Shown here: positions 11,995 to 23,830 of the stretch, piece by piece
Layout of the letters: every line of letters starts with the position of its first letter
How positions within the stretch are numbered: position 1 is the stretch's first letter
DNA from: Eustoma russellianum
Lineage: Eukaryota; Streptophyta; Magnoliopsida; Gentianales; Gentianaceae
Length of the DNA: 64,000 bases
Direction of reading: 5' to 3'
NCBI GenBank assembly: GCA_036186865.1
Contig: AP025045.1
Location: 19,023,250-19,087,249 of the forward strand
Program-made: the position numbers and the translations under genes
Notes under the pieces: model-generated
What the model was told of the DNA's origin: nothing
Database searches by the model: none
What the model saw: the letters and a program-made list of their open reading frames with translations, nothing else

Positions 11995-12175
11995 CTTATG
12001 CATGTTATCTTATATTTATGTGCTATGTGGTTTTATCTTATATTTATGTGTTATGTGGTTTTATCTTATATTTATGTGCTACGTGGATTTATCTTATATT
12101 TATGTGCTACGTGGTTTTATCTTATATTCATGTGCTATGTGGTTATCTTATATTTATGTGCTATGTGATTGTATC
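11995..12175 (+). repeat. Minisatellite of about 31 bp in the Gypsy-1 LTR
   Basis: About six units of the type TTATCTTATATTTATGTGCT + ATGTGGT. Repeated in the 3' LTR at about 39838-40010. The hydrophobic periodic peptides it encodes are not a gene. Confidence 0.9.
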
Positions 12176-12220
12176 ATTTCGGTATGCACGTTTTGTATTG
12201 ATTTGAGGCGGGCATCTACT

Positions 12221-12242
12221 GGGTGATTTCTGTCACTCACCC
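12221..12242 (+). promoter_or_regulatory. Conserved LTR hairpin GGGTGA..TCACTCACCC
   Basis: An inverted repeat with a 6-base spacer. The same element occurs in the 3' LTR (40058-40079), in all Gypsy-2 LTRs (20104-20125, 27438-27459, 34702-34723) and in the LTR fragment at 49898-49920. Role unknown. Confidence 0.6.
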
Positions 12243-12609
12243 CTACTTCCCAAGTGAGCTGGATGAGGACTAGGAGCACATCTTCGTTGAGGACGGGACG
12301 GGCATGGCAGAATGGGCTAGTTGATAGCTGCATCTAGGATAGGATGGGGCTCTGCAGCTGTTTGTTTGTATTTATACTTTGGGGATTTTTCACAAACTTC
12401 TTTATTACTTTTATTATCACAATTTTTATTGAGTAATGTAAAGACGATTATTGGAGTTTAATTTAAGTTATGATTTATGCTTCCGCGAGAAAAATTTCTA
12501 CGTCATTTCTGACGTGTAAGAAATTGATTCGACGCCTTGTATTCTCCTTAGCGAGATACGGCGGGTGCACTGTTCCTGATGCTAGGGCTCAGGAGCGGGG
12601 CGCTACAGG

Positions 12610-12621
12610 TGGTATCAGAGC
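12610..12621 (+). other. Gypsy-1 primer binding site (initiator tRNA-Met)
   Basis: TGGTATCAGAGC starts 2 bases after the LTR end. It is the standard complement to the 3' end of plant initiator tRNA-Met and marks this as the 5' LTR of a plus-strand element. Confidence 0.9.
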
Positions 12622-12883
12622 TGAGGCTTCAGATCCGCCTCGGAAACGCAGGATTAATTAGATCACCTAGACATAAGTTACGATCTTTTGTAAAAGGACG
12701 ATTTTACCCCTAATAAACAAAGAAGACTTAAGAGATGATTTTAGACTTATGCTATGATCGGGCTGTGGGAGGTGTGTGCCGATGGTGAGCTTTCCCTGTC
12801 TAATTACCATTATACCCCGGGTCCAACCCCCTTAACTCGCTATTGACTAATCTGATTTCTTTTCATGAACTAGAATTACAGAA

Positions 12884-13150
12884 ATGCCTCCACGATGTGA
12901 GCCACCTGGAAATGGTGGTGAGAACCACCAGAATCAGGGGATCACCTGCAAGCACTTGAAGATGCCATAGTCACCATGACCAACACCTTAACACAGTAGC
13001 ACCAGCTGCTGAACTAGCATGCACCGCCTCCACCACCATCGCAGTCGGACCTGAGATTCTTCGACAAGGAGATGCAGAAGAGTGATGGCGTAACACAACT
13101 GACACCGCCACCACTTGGATCTAATTTTGGAATAAGTTTAAAAAGTACTG
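12884..13150 (+). pseudogene. Gypsy-1 gag remnant
   Basis: Begins with an ATG giving MPPRCEPPGNGGENHQNQ, typical of a plant Ty3/gypsy gag N-terminus. It then continues in broken frames with a Gln/His/Pro-rich stretch and a piece reading SDLRFFDKEMQ. Several stops and frameshifts are present, so no protein can be made. The start is 270 bp past the PBS, the normal leader distance. Confidence 0.65.
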
Positions 13151-15604
13151 CGTGTTAGACAGTACGATCTTCCAGAGCATGGTTCTAGATCCACGGCGGA
13201 AGCATAGGTTTAGGTTATAATCTTAGAAATTAAGTTACGATTTTTCTCTAAGTCATGATCTTAGACATAAGTACTGAATGTTTTTGTCGTAAGCACTAAT
13301 TATACATTAAGCATGTTATTGGAAATAAGATGATACCTTAGAGGTTAAGTGATAATCCTACCCATAAGTCACGACTTAGATATAAGCGACGATCTTGATT
13401 AAGAGCTGATCTTTGGCTTAAGCATTAATTTTAGACATAAACGCTGATTGTATACTAAGTATGATTTGGAAATAGGAAGTGATCTTAGACATAAGTGGTG
13501 ATCTGAACATCATGGATGATTTGTGCATAAGCACTGATTTTAGTCATAAGCTGTGATTATATTCTAAGCATTGAATTTAGAAATAAGTAATGATTTTAGA
13601 CATCAAAAATGATGATACCGGATATCGATTCTAGAAATAAGTCATGACATTAGACCTAAGTGATGATCGGATAAGGATATGCCCATGTATATCTAGGGCA
13701 TCTCATACGACTCTAAATTATTTAACTCATCTAAGTGCTGATTATAACCATTTGTATAATTCCTAAGATCCGACCCCTACAAACCCTGTGCCATTATGAT
13801 AAATGAAGCATTTCTATGCCTCTACCTTGACAGTAGTATTGAAACATGACTAAGTCTAAGTTGAGATCGTAGCTACTAAGGAATGATTTAAGCTTTATGA
13901 TCACTAGAGTTTAGTGAAGGATATCGTACAAAGGAATTAATAGTCTATGGTTAAGATGTTGAATTTAGTATTATCAAAACAGGTCGACGATATACTGGGT
14001 CCAGATGAGGATGAAAAATGAACTCGGTTAAAAATTAACGGTGGAGATAGGCAAGTGAAGAAGTACGGTGGATCAGTATGGTGCGGAGACATGGTGAATT
14101 AGAATATTTTAAGTCGGTCAGCATTTAGTGTGCCGTGCTAGGATTGGATGATTTTAGTTAAAGATTTTATCATGAGTAGACGAAAACTAGAGTTATAAGA
14201 AATGATACATAAACAGATTTTTGTTTGACCGTAAGGATGACTTAGAAAGATTTTACGAAGTATTGGACTATAATTTTTCTAGTAGCTAACTGTTTTCATA
14301 TAAGCACGTACACCAAGATATATCCTATATGTCAAAGGTATTTCACAAATTTTTTTGATGCTAATATTTCAACTACTTTCACTTTTCTGTATAGTCTATT
14401 ATTTTACAAGGCTATATTCTTTTCCGAATTCGTATAGCTACCTAATAGAATTCTGACTAACTCTGACAAAACTGATATATTTTAAAATACTGATGTTTTC
14501 GAACAACGATACACTTGTATATCTCTTATATTTCTCAAACTCTTGTTTAGCTATATTTACTTTGCTAAAAACAACTTTATTTGACAACTATCAATATTGC
14601 AACGATTTTACCCTTTAAATCTTTTCAGAAGTTATTTATCTTCTTGCGATGAACTTATTTACTTTTGTGAAGCAGAAATAGTCTCAAAATATATGTAATT
14701 ATTTTTTTAAAAAGAACGGTACCTTATTCAAATTGTTTTATAAAACTTTATATTTGCTGAATTTTTGATCCTTGTATTTTGCGAAACAAGGCATAGCTTT
14801 CAAAATATGTATTTTGTTGAAAAAAGAGACACCGCGTTCAAAATCTTTTTTTAAAGAGAATTTTTACAGTTGTTGTGTCTCAATTGTTTAAAGTGGTTTT
14901 AACCGTAATACTTTAGCGAACAAGTTATATCGTTGTTTTATAAATGGTCATCTGAGACACCGCGTTGCGAAAACAAATATATGATACTTTGGTTATTGTG
15001 TTTACAAATTAGAAGGCATATTACCTTACACAGTGAAATCTATATTCCCAAATTATAGTTACGTAAACTAATTTAAAGCGAAGAAAAATATGGCCATGCA
15101 CATACTTCGTACACTAGGTTATTGATGATATCTCTGAAAAGGTAAGAGCATGATCATAGAGCTAGTTCATAAGTATAAAAAAATTGATTTTGAAGACCTA
15201 GTTCTATATTAAGGGAAAGTGATGATTAACGAATTGGAGTACTTGATGGATATTTTAGATGGTCATATAAATAAGAGATGAATCATATATGATGAGGTTG
15301 CGGAAGACATTAGATATAAGTACGATATCAATGACGATGGTGGTATGGAATCCTAGTATGATGAAAATGCCCTTAGGTTGATCTTGATCTTAAATAAGCG
15401 GAGAATAACGGACTCAGAAATTTCCTCCTTAGTATACAAGGAGTGATTTGGAGGCCTTAGGCTTGATGAGAAAGTGAATGGTTAACGTATCGGAATACGC
15501 AAATGGAGGTTTAGCATGGTCATTATCTAGGTAAATGAATTAAGTAGAACTACACTAAGTTGTTGATTACGACATATGCAAGTTTCGAGGAAGAAACTTA
15601 TTCT
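13151..15604 (+). other. Decayed Gypsy-1 internal region
   Basis: No domain is readable apart from FRGRN at about 15577-15592, the usual gypsy pol C-terminal motif near the PPT. From 13190 to 13700 there are loose repeats of the type GATCTTAGACATAAG every 20-40 bp; similar repeats are next to the Gypsy-2 PBS (26880-27000). The internal region (about 3 kb) is much shorter than a full gypsy element. Confidence 0.6.
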
Positions 15605-15617
15605 AAGGGAGGAGGAA
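15605..15617 (+). other. Gypsy-1 polypurine tract
   Basis: AAGGGAGGAGGAA lies immediately before TGTTATGACCC, the start of the 3' LTR. It would prime plus-strand DNA synthesis. Confidence 0.85.
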
Positions 15618-16333
15618 TGTTATGACCCGTGTGTTGTAAAGGGGAAAAAAGAAAACAAAATAAAAAAAGGGAAAATAATTAAAAGGAGAATTCTAGTTAT
15701 ATAATAAAGGATAATATTTATCCCAATACTATTAGGATTGAAATAGGAGACATGGATAGAAAATAACTACCTAAAAGATATACTTCAGTCAAACTATCTA
15801 TACCTAATAAGAAACCTAATTACACTCATCTATATATATACATATATCCTACCTTGCATAAAACAAAACAAAAAAAAAAGAGAAAACCTAAATCTACCCC
15901 GGCACCCCTCCCAGCCGAAATCAAGAGACAAAAGAAAGAAGGCAGCGGCACTTTCTTTTGTCTCCAGTGGACAGCGGCAATATCTCAGGAAGAAAGGAAA
16001 AAAATTGCGAAATCAACCGAAACACAATCAACGTGCGGTATAGTATGTACAGATTGAGGCAAGTACCTTTACTATATTTGTTATATCTTACAAAGTTATG
16101 ATGCTATTTTCGTATGAAATCCGGATCATACATAAGTATTGGTGAATGAATAGATGGATTTATATACAAGTTTGTATAAAGTCAAATAAATATGTTTAGG
16201 TGCGTGCTGTGAATTATATGTTGGAAATATTGTTAAATATCCTTGGGCGAGAGCATACTGCCTTGCAAGGGTATTATAAGTTGGACATTAATATATTTAT
16301 TTTGGCACAGTGCAAATTTTTGTGTATTTCGTG

Positions 16334-16379
<46 letters not shown>
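15618..16379 (+). repeat. Gypsy-1 3' LTR, first segment
   Basis: Starts TGTTATGACCC after the PPT and runs to a TA repeat (16336-16379) where the ABC1 kinase retrocopy begins. It has no counterpart at the 5' LTR, whose front is missing. A possible TATA region is at about 15829-15847 (CTATATATATACATATATCC). Confidence 0.75.
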
Positions 16380-16382
<3 letters not shown>

Positions 16383-16481
16383 TCCGGTGACCCATAATGA
16401 AAATGGCCCTTGAAAGAATCGTCCCAATTGAAGAAAAAAAAGTCTAAATACCCAATTGGGAAAAAAAAGGTCTAAATAAAC

Positions 16482-18187
16482 TTATGTTGCCATCCTCACA
16501 CAAAAAAAAAAAAAAGATATATCCATGGCAATCTTAAAGCTTTCTCCAAAAGTTTGAGCATCATAGGTTAAGAACGGGGTCAGAGTCAGAGCATTTCGGA
16601 CCAGCAGAAGCCACAATGCAATGTGCATTCCTAATAGCCGAGTTTCCAGCAAAATCTTCTCCCAGAAAACGTTAATTCGTGACAGAAGTGACCTTTGTTG
16701 CCACAAGTTAGATTCAATAACTGCCTCTGAAGACACCCTCCCAATAATAAGATATGTCTCAAGAGAAGACCCTTGTCCCAGCGCATTACTAACGGCTCGT
16801 AAGCAATCATTTGTCTTAAGCATTAATAGAATGACACGAGGTAATCTGCTCAGGAGTTCTGTGATCTGAGGAAAATACTGAGACGCGTACATCTGGAGTT
16901 CGGAATGATCCGTGCCTTTCACGACAAGATGGTCAACAGCAGGATCTACAACCCTGTTCCAAGGCCTCATAGTAAGAATCCCAGCAAATAGCGCATAAAG
17001 ATCCTCTCCAGCACCCAATTTCATGCTGTTTTGCTTTATTGCCTTAGCATCAGAAAAAACCAACCCCTTCCAGAGGGCTGCATAACTGATTCTTATGGAA
17101 TCATCAAGTTCCTTGTACATACCATGATCCAGTAATACCAATTGTGGTTTTTTCCTTCCAAAGATGTTCCAACTTCCAGAAGGCAAAGGACGTACTAGTA
17201 CATTTGCAGCGTGTGGATCACAGTGCACAAAACCATGTTTAAACATCATTTCAGCAAAAGCTTGACTCATTAGTTTGAAACATCAGCAGGACGGATGCCA
17301 AGTTGTCGAATACTCTTCGCATCATTTACTTGCGGACCATCCATGAACTCCATGGTTAACAATCTTGAGGTACTCAAGTCCCAATGTATTCTTGGGGCAT
17401 ACACATGGTGCGCAATATGTGGTGACAACTTCCTAAAGTTATTCAACCATTTCCCACTATTTTTGGCTTCAACTATGAAATCCAACTCCTTAGGTAAAGT
17501 ATCACGTACTTCCTCAATCAACCACCTGTAATCAAAAGAAGGAAAGAAATAGTGCAACGAATTCACAATTAACTCCACAGTCGCACTATCAGCAGCTGCA
17601 GTATCTGTCATGTGAGTATGCTGCACCTTCACAGCAACTTTTTGTCCATCATGGGTGCGAGCAACATGAACTTGGGCAAGGGAAGCGCTTGCTATGGGTA
17701 CAGGATCAAATTCTTCGAAAATCTCCTCACGGGTCCCTCCAAGCTCTTTCTTCACTACTTCACGCACTTGATCGTATGTGGAAACTGGACATTTGTTCAG
17801 CATAGATTCCCTCATGATCTGCACATACTCTTCAGGTACAAGGTACTCCAGCTGGCTAAGATGTTGTCCAAGCTTGATGTATATTCCACCGTTCCTGAAA
17901 CAAAGTTCTTGAAGCTTGCGAGCACTTCTAATATGAACTTCGTGTTTAACTTTTGACCTCTCACTGCTATCTGCTGGTAATCCCCAGAGTGAATATTCAT
18001 AATCGAAGACAATGTTAGCGGCAGTAACAGAGTCGCGTAGGAGGCGAAGAGGGACTGTTGTGGCGAGTTTCATGGCGGTGGCAGGATCATCAGATGTGGC
18101 AATCATAGCGGCTCCAGCACCACCGGCGGCGGCCGTGGCAGCAAAGAACAGCTTTGTTCTCGTACGCCACAGCGATCTTGCCGCCAT
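16482..18187 (-). pseudogene. Processed pseudogene of an ABC1-family (ADCK1 / ATATH9-like) kinase
   Basis: Minus-strand ATG at 18187 opens 305 codons; a shift at about 17270-17285 then leads into 262 more. The junction fits loss of one A in a TCAAA(A)CTA context. ABC1 kinase hallmarks are in order: KLGQ (IYIKLGQH), Ala-rich loop (ASASLAQVHVA), VAVKVQ lysine, KELDFIVEA (ExD), HCDPHAANVLV catalytic loop and LLDHGMYKEL (DxG). The N-terminus (MAARSLWRTRTK, then Ala/Gly-rich) looks like an organelle-targeting or membrane segment. Family members are atypical kinases of mitochondria or plastids linked to quinone and lipid metabolism. No introns interrupt 1.7 kb, although plant homologues are, as I recall, multi-exonic, so an mRNA copy is inferred. 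It sits antisense inside the Gypsy-1 3' LTR. The end at 16482 follows a 14-base homopolymer and may be out of frame. Confidence 0.85.
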
Positions 18188-18245
18188 GGTGTTTGTTAAA
18201 ATGTGTGAATTATTCTTCGTTGACTATTTGCATTCAGGTAGTTGA

Positions 18246-19706
18246 ACTTATATATATACACACACACACGAACTTGCAACCCTTTTGTGGCGTCTAGCGC
18301 TGGAAATCCCAAATGGACATTATAGAATTGTAGGCAGCTGTCAGTGAGTAAATTTTTGGGGAAATGGATTATAATTTCAAATATATGAAATTTCTAGAAA
18401 GATTTATATATGTGCTGGTATATATATAAGTATGTGTCCGCAATATGTATGTGTTGTTATGAGAAAAGTATGGCTGTTTATGGCACATGAAAGAAAAAAA
18501 AGAAGTTGGCCGACTTTCTGAAAAAAAAAGAGTTTGAAAATTATGTTATATTGTATTCAAATATACAAGTACAACATAAGATTATATGTTTTATGATGGA
18601 TCCTGTGGTTGACAAATACTTGTTTTGTCAAGTGGCCAAATTGATGTGACTAAAATAAAATAATATATGAAAAGTGTAAATATGTGATTAATATAAAATA
18701 ATATAGAAAAAGTGCAAAGATTGTAAACCACTAGCCGCCCACTTTTTTTGAGAATATATACATATATTTTTGATTGACTTAGTTAAAAGTATAAATTAAT
18801 ATGTTCTATTTTGTGTATATATGTATGTGTGTATATGAAATTGGAGTTGAAACGGAAATACAAAAAAATGATAAAAGTAAAAGTGTAACGGTAAATGGGT
18901 GTTTAAAGTTGTACTTATCAACTTCCTGGATTAAGTGTGGAAGTTAAAGTTTTTGTCCTTTTCCAAAGCAACCATCCGAGGCCTTTAGGAAGAAAGGAAG
19001 GATTCACCCAACACCAAGCATAGAGGTCAGCGGGGTTGGGAAGAAGAGATTCCGCGTCAGGAAGTTAATGCGTCAAAAAGGTAGGTGCCTCTTCCCCCTC
19101 AAACGGATATAATTCATACATGCTTTGATGGTATACTAATGTGTTTCGTTGTTTTATTTGTTTAAGTTGTGAATTTTGTTTCGTTGTTTTTATTTGTTTA
19201 AGTTGTAAATTTTGTATATGTTGGAAAGCATGAGATATATTGTTTATGGCTGCTATGTGCGTGTATGTGTGTGAAATTGGTGGTATGATTAAATCAAAAA
19301 CAAAATACCCTTAAAGAATTGGGGAAAAAAGGGAACTTTTACATTAGGAGCCTTTAAAAACTTGTGTTTTGGCCTTAGAATAGATTCCTATAGACTGGAA
19401 ATAGGAGAAAATAGAGGTTGGGATCGAAAAACAAATTACAACACGCGTTGCCACTGGTGGAACATCCAATTAAATAAATAATTAAATTAAACCAGAGAAC
19501 AGGCCGGCCTAAGGACCGAATCGGCTGGCCAGCGGGTCAGACCAAAGGCAGCCCGTTAACCTCTCAAAAAAATGTATCGGCTCAGGCGGATCAGGCCAGA
19601 AAAATATAATTAAATACCAATAAGAATTCAAATAAATTCCAAAAAATAAAAAAGGTTAAAATTAAATTATTTTCACTTAATTTCTGAAGTTTGGTAAATT
19701 TAAGTA
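18246..19706 (+). repeat. Gypsy-1 3' LTR, second segment
   Basis: Resumes after the kinase copy at a TA/CA run (18248-18270) with CGAACTTGCAACCC and follows the 5' LTR (10000-11420) closely. It ends at 19702-19706 with AAGTA, the target site of Gypsy-2. Confidence 0.85.
19702..19706. repeat. Target site duplication AAGTA, left of Gypsy-2
   Basis: AAGTA is repeated at 39266-39270. The undisrupted site in the 5' LTR (about 11410-11425) reads TTTAAGTAATTAAAAATT, confirming the empty site. Confidence 0.95.
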
Positions 19707-20409
19707 TGTAGCGCCCCGCACCCGGACCACGTCCGAATACGGTGCACCCGCCGTACCTCACTAAGGAGAGTACAAAGCGTCATGCATAACATGCGAAAAT
19801 CCATAGCTTATGCCATGGACTCTCATGTTAACATTTAACATGGTAGTAAAATTTAGGCAGAATTAAAACTTTTCAAATTCAACGTGCATCACAAAAGTAC
19901 AGAGTTCCCAAAAGTAATAGTCCACAAAACGCATCACATATACCCCCAAAGAGTTTAACATAGTTCATAATACAAATGTCATGTCCGTACAAAAGTCCTT
20001 AAGCTTTGCCTTCTTCAGATCGCCTTGCCTACGGATATGGTGCTCTCGGCTCATCCTCGATCCACTCAGTCTTAGCATTTTCTGGCTCTGGGGAAAAATA
20101 AAAGGGTGAGTGATAAAAATCACCCAGCAAGAATACAATAAACTACCATGAGATACATAAAGAATTATAACATGAATGTAATACCCCGAAAACCTCAAAC
20201 AATAATAATTCATACCTGGTCTTTAATCCTGAGTTTGCTTGACGTTATAGCTTAAGCATAATCTTAGGTAATGCTATACCAATAATAACTTATTAACCAT
20301 TAACTGTAACATGCAACTTGTCTACATGCTCGTGAGCTATGCAAAATGCAATGCATGATGTCATGTCATGTCAAAACATCATTTTGGTCCCATAAAATAA
20401 CGTGTCATA

Positions 20410-20660
20410 AAAGAGAGTGTCAGATCAATTAACCCCGGATCTGAGCGTGTCCAGAACATATCAAAAGGCCAATTAACTTCGGGTCTGGGACGGATCCAGA
20501 ACATGTATCAGATCACTTAACCCCAGATCTGAGCGGGTCCAGAACATGTATCAGATCAATTAACCCCGTATCTGAACGGGTCCAGAACATTTATCAGATC
20601 AATTAACCCCAGATCTGAATGGGTCCAGAACATATCATGTCAACAGACCAATTAACCCCG
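20410..20660. repeat. Minisatellite of about 40-45 bp in the Gypsy-2 LTR
   Basis: Five to six units built on CAGATCAATTAACCCCGGAT + CTGAGCGGGTCCAGAACAT. The same block is in LTR 2 (about 27750-28005) and LTR 3 (about 35020-35270). Confidence 0.9.
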
Positions 20661-21479
20661 GGTCTGGAGTCGGGTTAGTCGCATGCTTGGCCGGCAAAGG
20701 AATCATGAAGCTTTCTTTAAAACATGGGACCATAAAAACTCTTCATGCGTAGCGGAAAACATTCTTACCTGAAAAGACTTGCTTGCATAAAATGCATAAA
20801 ATAAGATTCATGTGGCATATGATCATGAATGAGACATGTAGTGACATGCAATGCAAGTCATGACGTGAATAGTCGTAAATATTTCTTATAACATGTCAAT
20901 AAGCATGATTTTGGAAACTAAATATTTTCAGATTTTTACTTCTTGTTCATGGGCGGTCAAGCTAACCTAACGGGTCCATTCCCGCAATCTTTTGTCATAC
21001 ATGCATTTGGTGGGGTCTTATGTACATGTCGTAAAATTTTCGTAACTTTCTAAGACGAATAAAGTCCTTAAGTCATCTAATCATTATCGAGTGTGCATGC
21101 TGAATTCTGCTGTATAGTCACCACATTACCTTATCTTTTGCGACCTTAAAACCTTAATTACTTGAACCATAACCTGGAAAATGTAATAAACTCCCTAAGG
21201 ATTATTGTTCATGAGCCCAAACCATGTTTATACATCCAAATCCATCAAATTGGGCCTTTTATAATTAATCCCCTGTTCAGCCTAATTTCTAGTTTTAATA
21301 CATCCATTTCATGTCCATATCTACCCACCAAGACGTTAAGACCAATTTGATTAACTTGCATGATCTTACTCCTTTATGTCTTAGGTGATTGTCATAAAAT
21401 TTCCAGATCAATCCAATAACCTTAAAGAGCTCCTTTAATAAATTTTCAGAAACAGGTCATGTGCTGAAACTGGACTGAC

Positions 21480-22400
21480 CCATTTTACTAAAAATTCAAT
21501 TGTGGCAAAACCATGATTTTTTTTTCCGAAATTCCAACTCACACATGTCATAAACATGTGAAATTAGCATTCTACCGAAAATTAGCCCATTTGCATGTTT
21601 CTAAGGTCCATTTATGAGTCCAGTAACCCGTTACTTAATTTCTGCTCTGTTCCAGTAATTAGCAGTTTTAATAATTAAATCATTAAACATAATCCACAAC
21701 TTTGTTTACCAAAATTCCAACTTGCGTATTCACTAAACACATAGGATTGCTATCATGCCAAAAATAAACTTTATTGAACATCTACAAGGTCCCTTTTTAA
21801 GCTAATCAAAAAGATGTACTGTTCTGCTAAGTTCCAGACTTTTCAGTCTGAGCAGCTTTACCAAATATTTTATTAAAATGATTTCACAACTCATTTTACC
21901 AAATATCTAACTTTCCAATTTCCTACACCCACAAGGCTATCACCACACCGAAAATCAGCTTTATTGAACATCCACAAAGTCTCTTTTCAAGCCAATCAAA
22001 AGGATGTACAGTTCTGCTCAGCTCCAGACTTTTCAGTCGGAGTATCTTTTCCAAATATTTTATTAAAAATATTCCACAATTCATTTTACCAAAATTCCAA
22101 CTTTAATACTTCCTATACACACATGGCTATCACCACACCGAAAATCCGCCTTATTTAACATCTACAAGATTCATTTTAAGACCATTCAACACGTTATACC
22201 ATTCTGCCAAGTTCCAGAATTTCCAGCCTGAGCAGTGCCACCAAATATTTTATTAAAAATAATCCGTAGTTTATTTTATCAAAATTCCAACTGTCATATT
22301 TGCTACACACATAAGGCTAACTTTGTACCAAAAATCAGCTGTTTTGAAGGTTTACAAGATCCATTTTTAATCTGTTAAAAACGCCACTCAATTCTGCCCA
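21480..22400. repeat. Tandem repeat of about 185-190 bp in the Gypsy-2 LTR
   Basis: Four diverged units recur at about 21712, 21897, 22087 and 22278. Each has ACCAAAATTCCAAC, then TTATTGAACAT, TTCTGC-AGTTCCAGA and ACCAAATATTTTATTAAA. Equivalent arrays are in LTR 2 and LTR 3. Confidence 0.85.
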
Positions 22401-23679
22401 GTTCCAGTGGTTCGATGTTTTGTCATTCATTCAAGTCAAATGTCCCATATTTCCCTTGTCCTTATGAAATAGCTTATTGGTTAACACATACACCCCCTTG
22501 AGTCATGAATATCCAGATCTTATGCTGTTATAGGGTTACTTTTTGCGTCATACTAAACAGTTTGTAGATTGAACACCAACAAGTATCACATAAGCTCAAA
22601 ATAGATGTTCTTCCTTAGAATCAAGGTTCACCCTTCTTTCCATCCTTTAGGCCGAAACATATGGGAACCTTAAACACATTTATACAACTTATATTCAACA
22701 TGCAACATTTTCAAAAGTCATTTTAGCCTAGTCTTACAAATAACCTCATAAAAACTATCATCCATTACATGCATGCCTTCCTAAGACCACTTAAGTTTCG
22801 ACCAATTCTTAATCTTGCCTAGACTCTCTTAGATGCACCTTAATCCATCCTAAAACAGCCTCATTTCATGTTGCATGTAAGAAAAGATTCCATCTTTGAG
22901 AAAATAAACCACATGCAAGGTATTTTTCTTAGGAAATCACCAAGATGAAATATTGAACTTAAGATATTCAACTAAAGATCATATCTTAGGCACTTCTAAC
23001 CATGCAAGCTACTAATTCTTTAAATAAATCATGAGAGATTAGTGTATACTTGCCTTCCTCAAGATTAAGCCTCCTTAGTTTGGGACTTGGATGAAATGAA
23101 ATCTTCCTTGTCTCCAATGTGTAACCCCACGGTTTTTGGGGAATGAAAAAGAACAAAGGTTAGTCCTTTTCTTAAGTAAAAGATGTAACCAAATAGAGGC
23201 TAGATTGACTTACCAAGATGAAGTTTGAATGGTGTTCAATCCTCTTAAGAATCTAGCACCTCTTAAAGGCTTGAAAGCTTGAGCCTAGTGACATGGTGGT
23301 CACGGTTTTCCTTGGGCAAGAAGAGGAGTACCAATGTGAGTTTCATCCTTTGAAATATAGAATTTATTTAGGAGGTTCAACATGCACTTACCTAGATGGG
23401 TTCTTGGAGCTTGAAGATGAAGATGGCATTGACACTCCAAAGCTTCACCATGGCCGAAAGTTGAGCATGCGAAGGGAGGGGAAAATTGTCTAAGTGTTGT
23501 CTTGGTTTGCTTTCTAGAGAGAGAGAGAGAGAATTCAAGATACCATATAATGGAGCTTCTAGGTTGTTCTTAAGATGAATCTTGATAGGGGATGGGAGAG
23601 GGAAACCGTTGGGTATGTTAGAGGAGAAAAGGTTTTCCATAACTTTTGTTAGGCTAATAAGAACTAATTAACCTTGGTT

Positions 23680-23830
23680 ACTTTGTGCCAACTATAGTTA
23701 CTTTAGTCCAACTATAGTTACTTTTTGTCAACTATAGTTACTTTATGTCAACCATGGTTACTTTATGTCAACTATAGTTACTTTATGTCAACTATAGTTA
23801 CTTTATTGGTTAACTTGAGTTACTTTAACC
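23680..23830. repeat. 20-bp minisatellite in the Gypsy-2 LTR
   Basis: About seven units of ACTTTATGTCAACTATAGTT. Counterparts at about 31010-31165 and 38520-38685 have slightly different unit variants, so the array mutates faster than its surroundings. Confidence 0.95.

Larger units (their letters stand above)
10000..12607 (+). repeat. Gypsy-1 5' LTR, lacking about its first 720 bp
   Basis: Matches the interrupted 3' LTR over its whole length and ends in GGGCGCTACA directly before the PBS. The missing front part is represented only in the 3' LTR (15618-16335). No host gene lies within it. Reading frames at 11590-12226 are by-products of minisatellites. Confidence 0.85.

Noticed and set aside
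11590..12226. Overlapping frames with repeated YLIFMCYVVL-type peptides, repeated at 39426-40161
   Set aside because: They follow the period of LTR minisatellites in three frames and have no start or codon logic of a gene.
17295..18245. Plus-strand frames over the kinase region (17295, 17612, 18012)
   Set aside because: They are antisense shadows of the ABC1 kinase coding sequence.
10000..18257. Kinase gene captured as internal cargo between two complete LTRs
   Set aside because: The PPT and LTR start at 15605-15618 place the kinase inside the 3' LTR, not in the internal region, so it is an insertion into the LTR rather than cargo.
20410..20660. Possible CRISPR-like array
   Set aside because: Units are contiguous, imperfect and without unique spacers, inside a plant LTR.
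23293..23493. 66-aa frame conserved at 38150-38350
   Set aside because: Both lie at the same place in recently duplicated Gypsy-2 LTRs, and the middle LTR copy carries a stop. Conservation is explained by copying.
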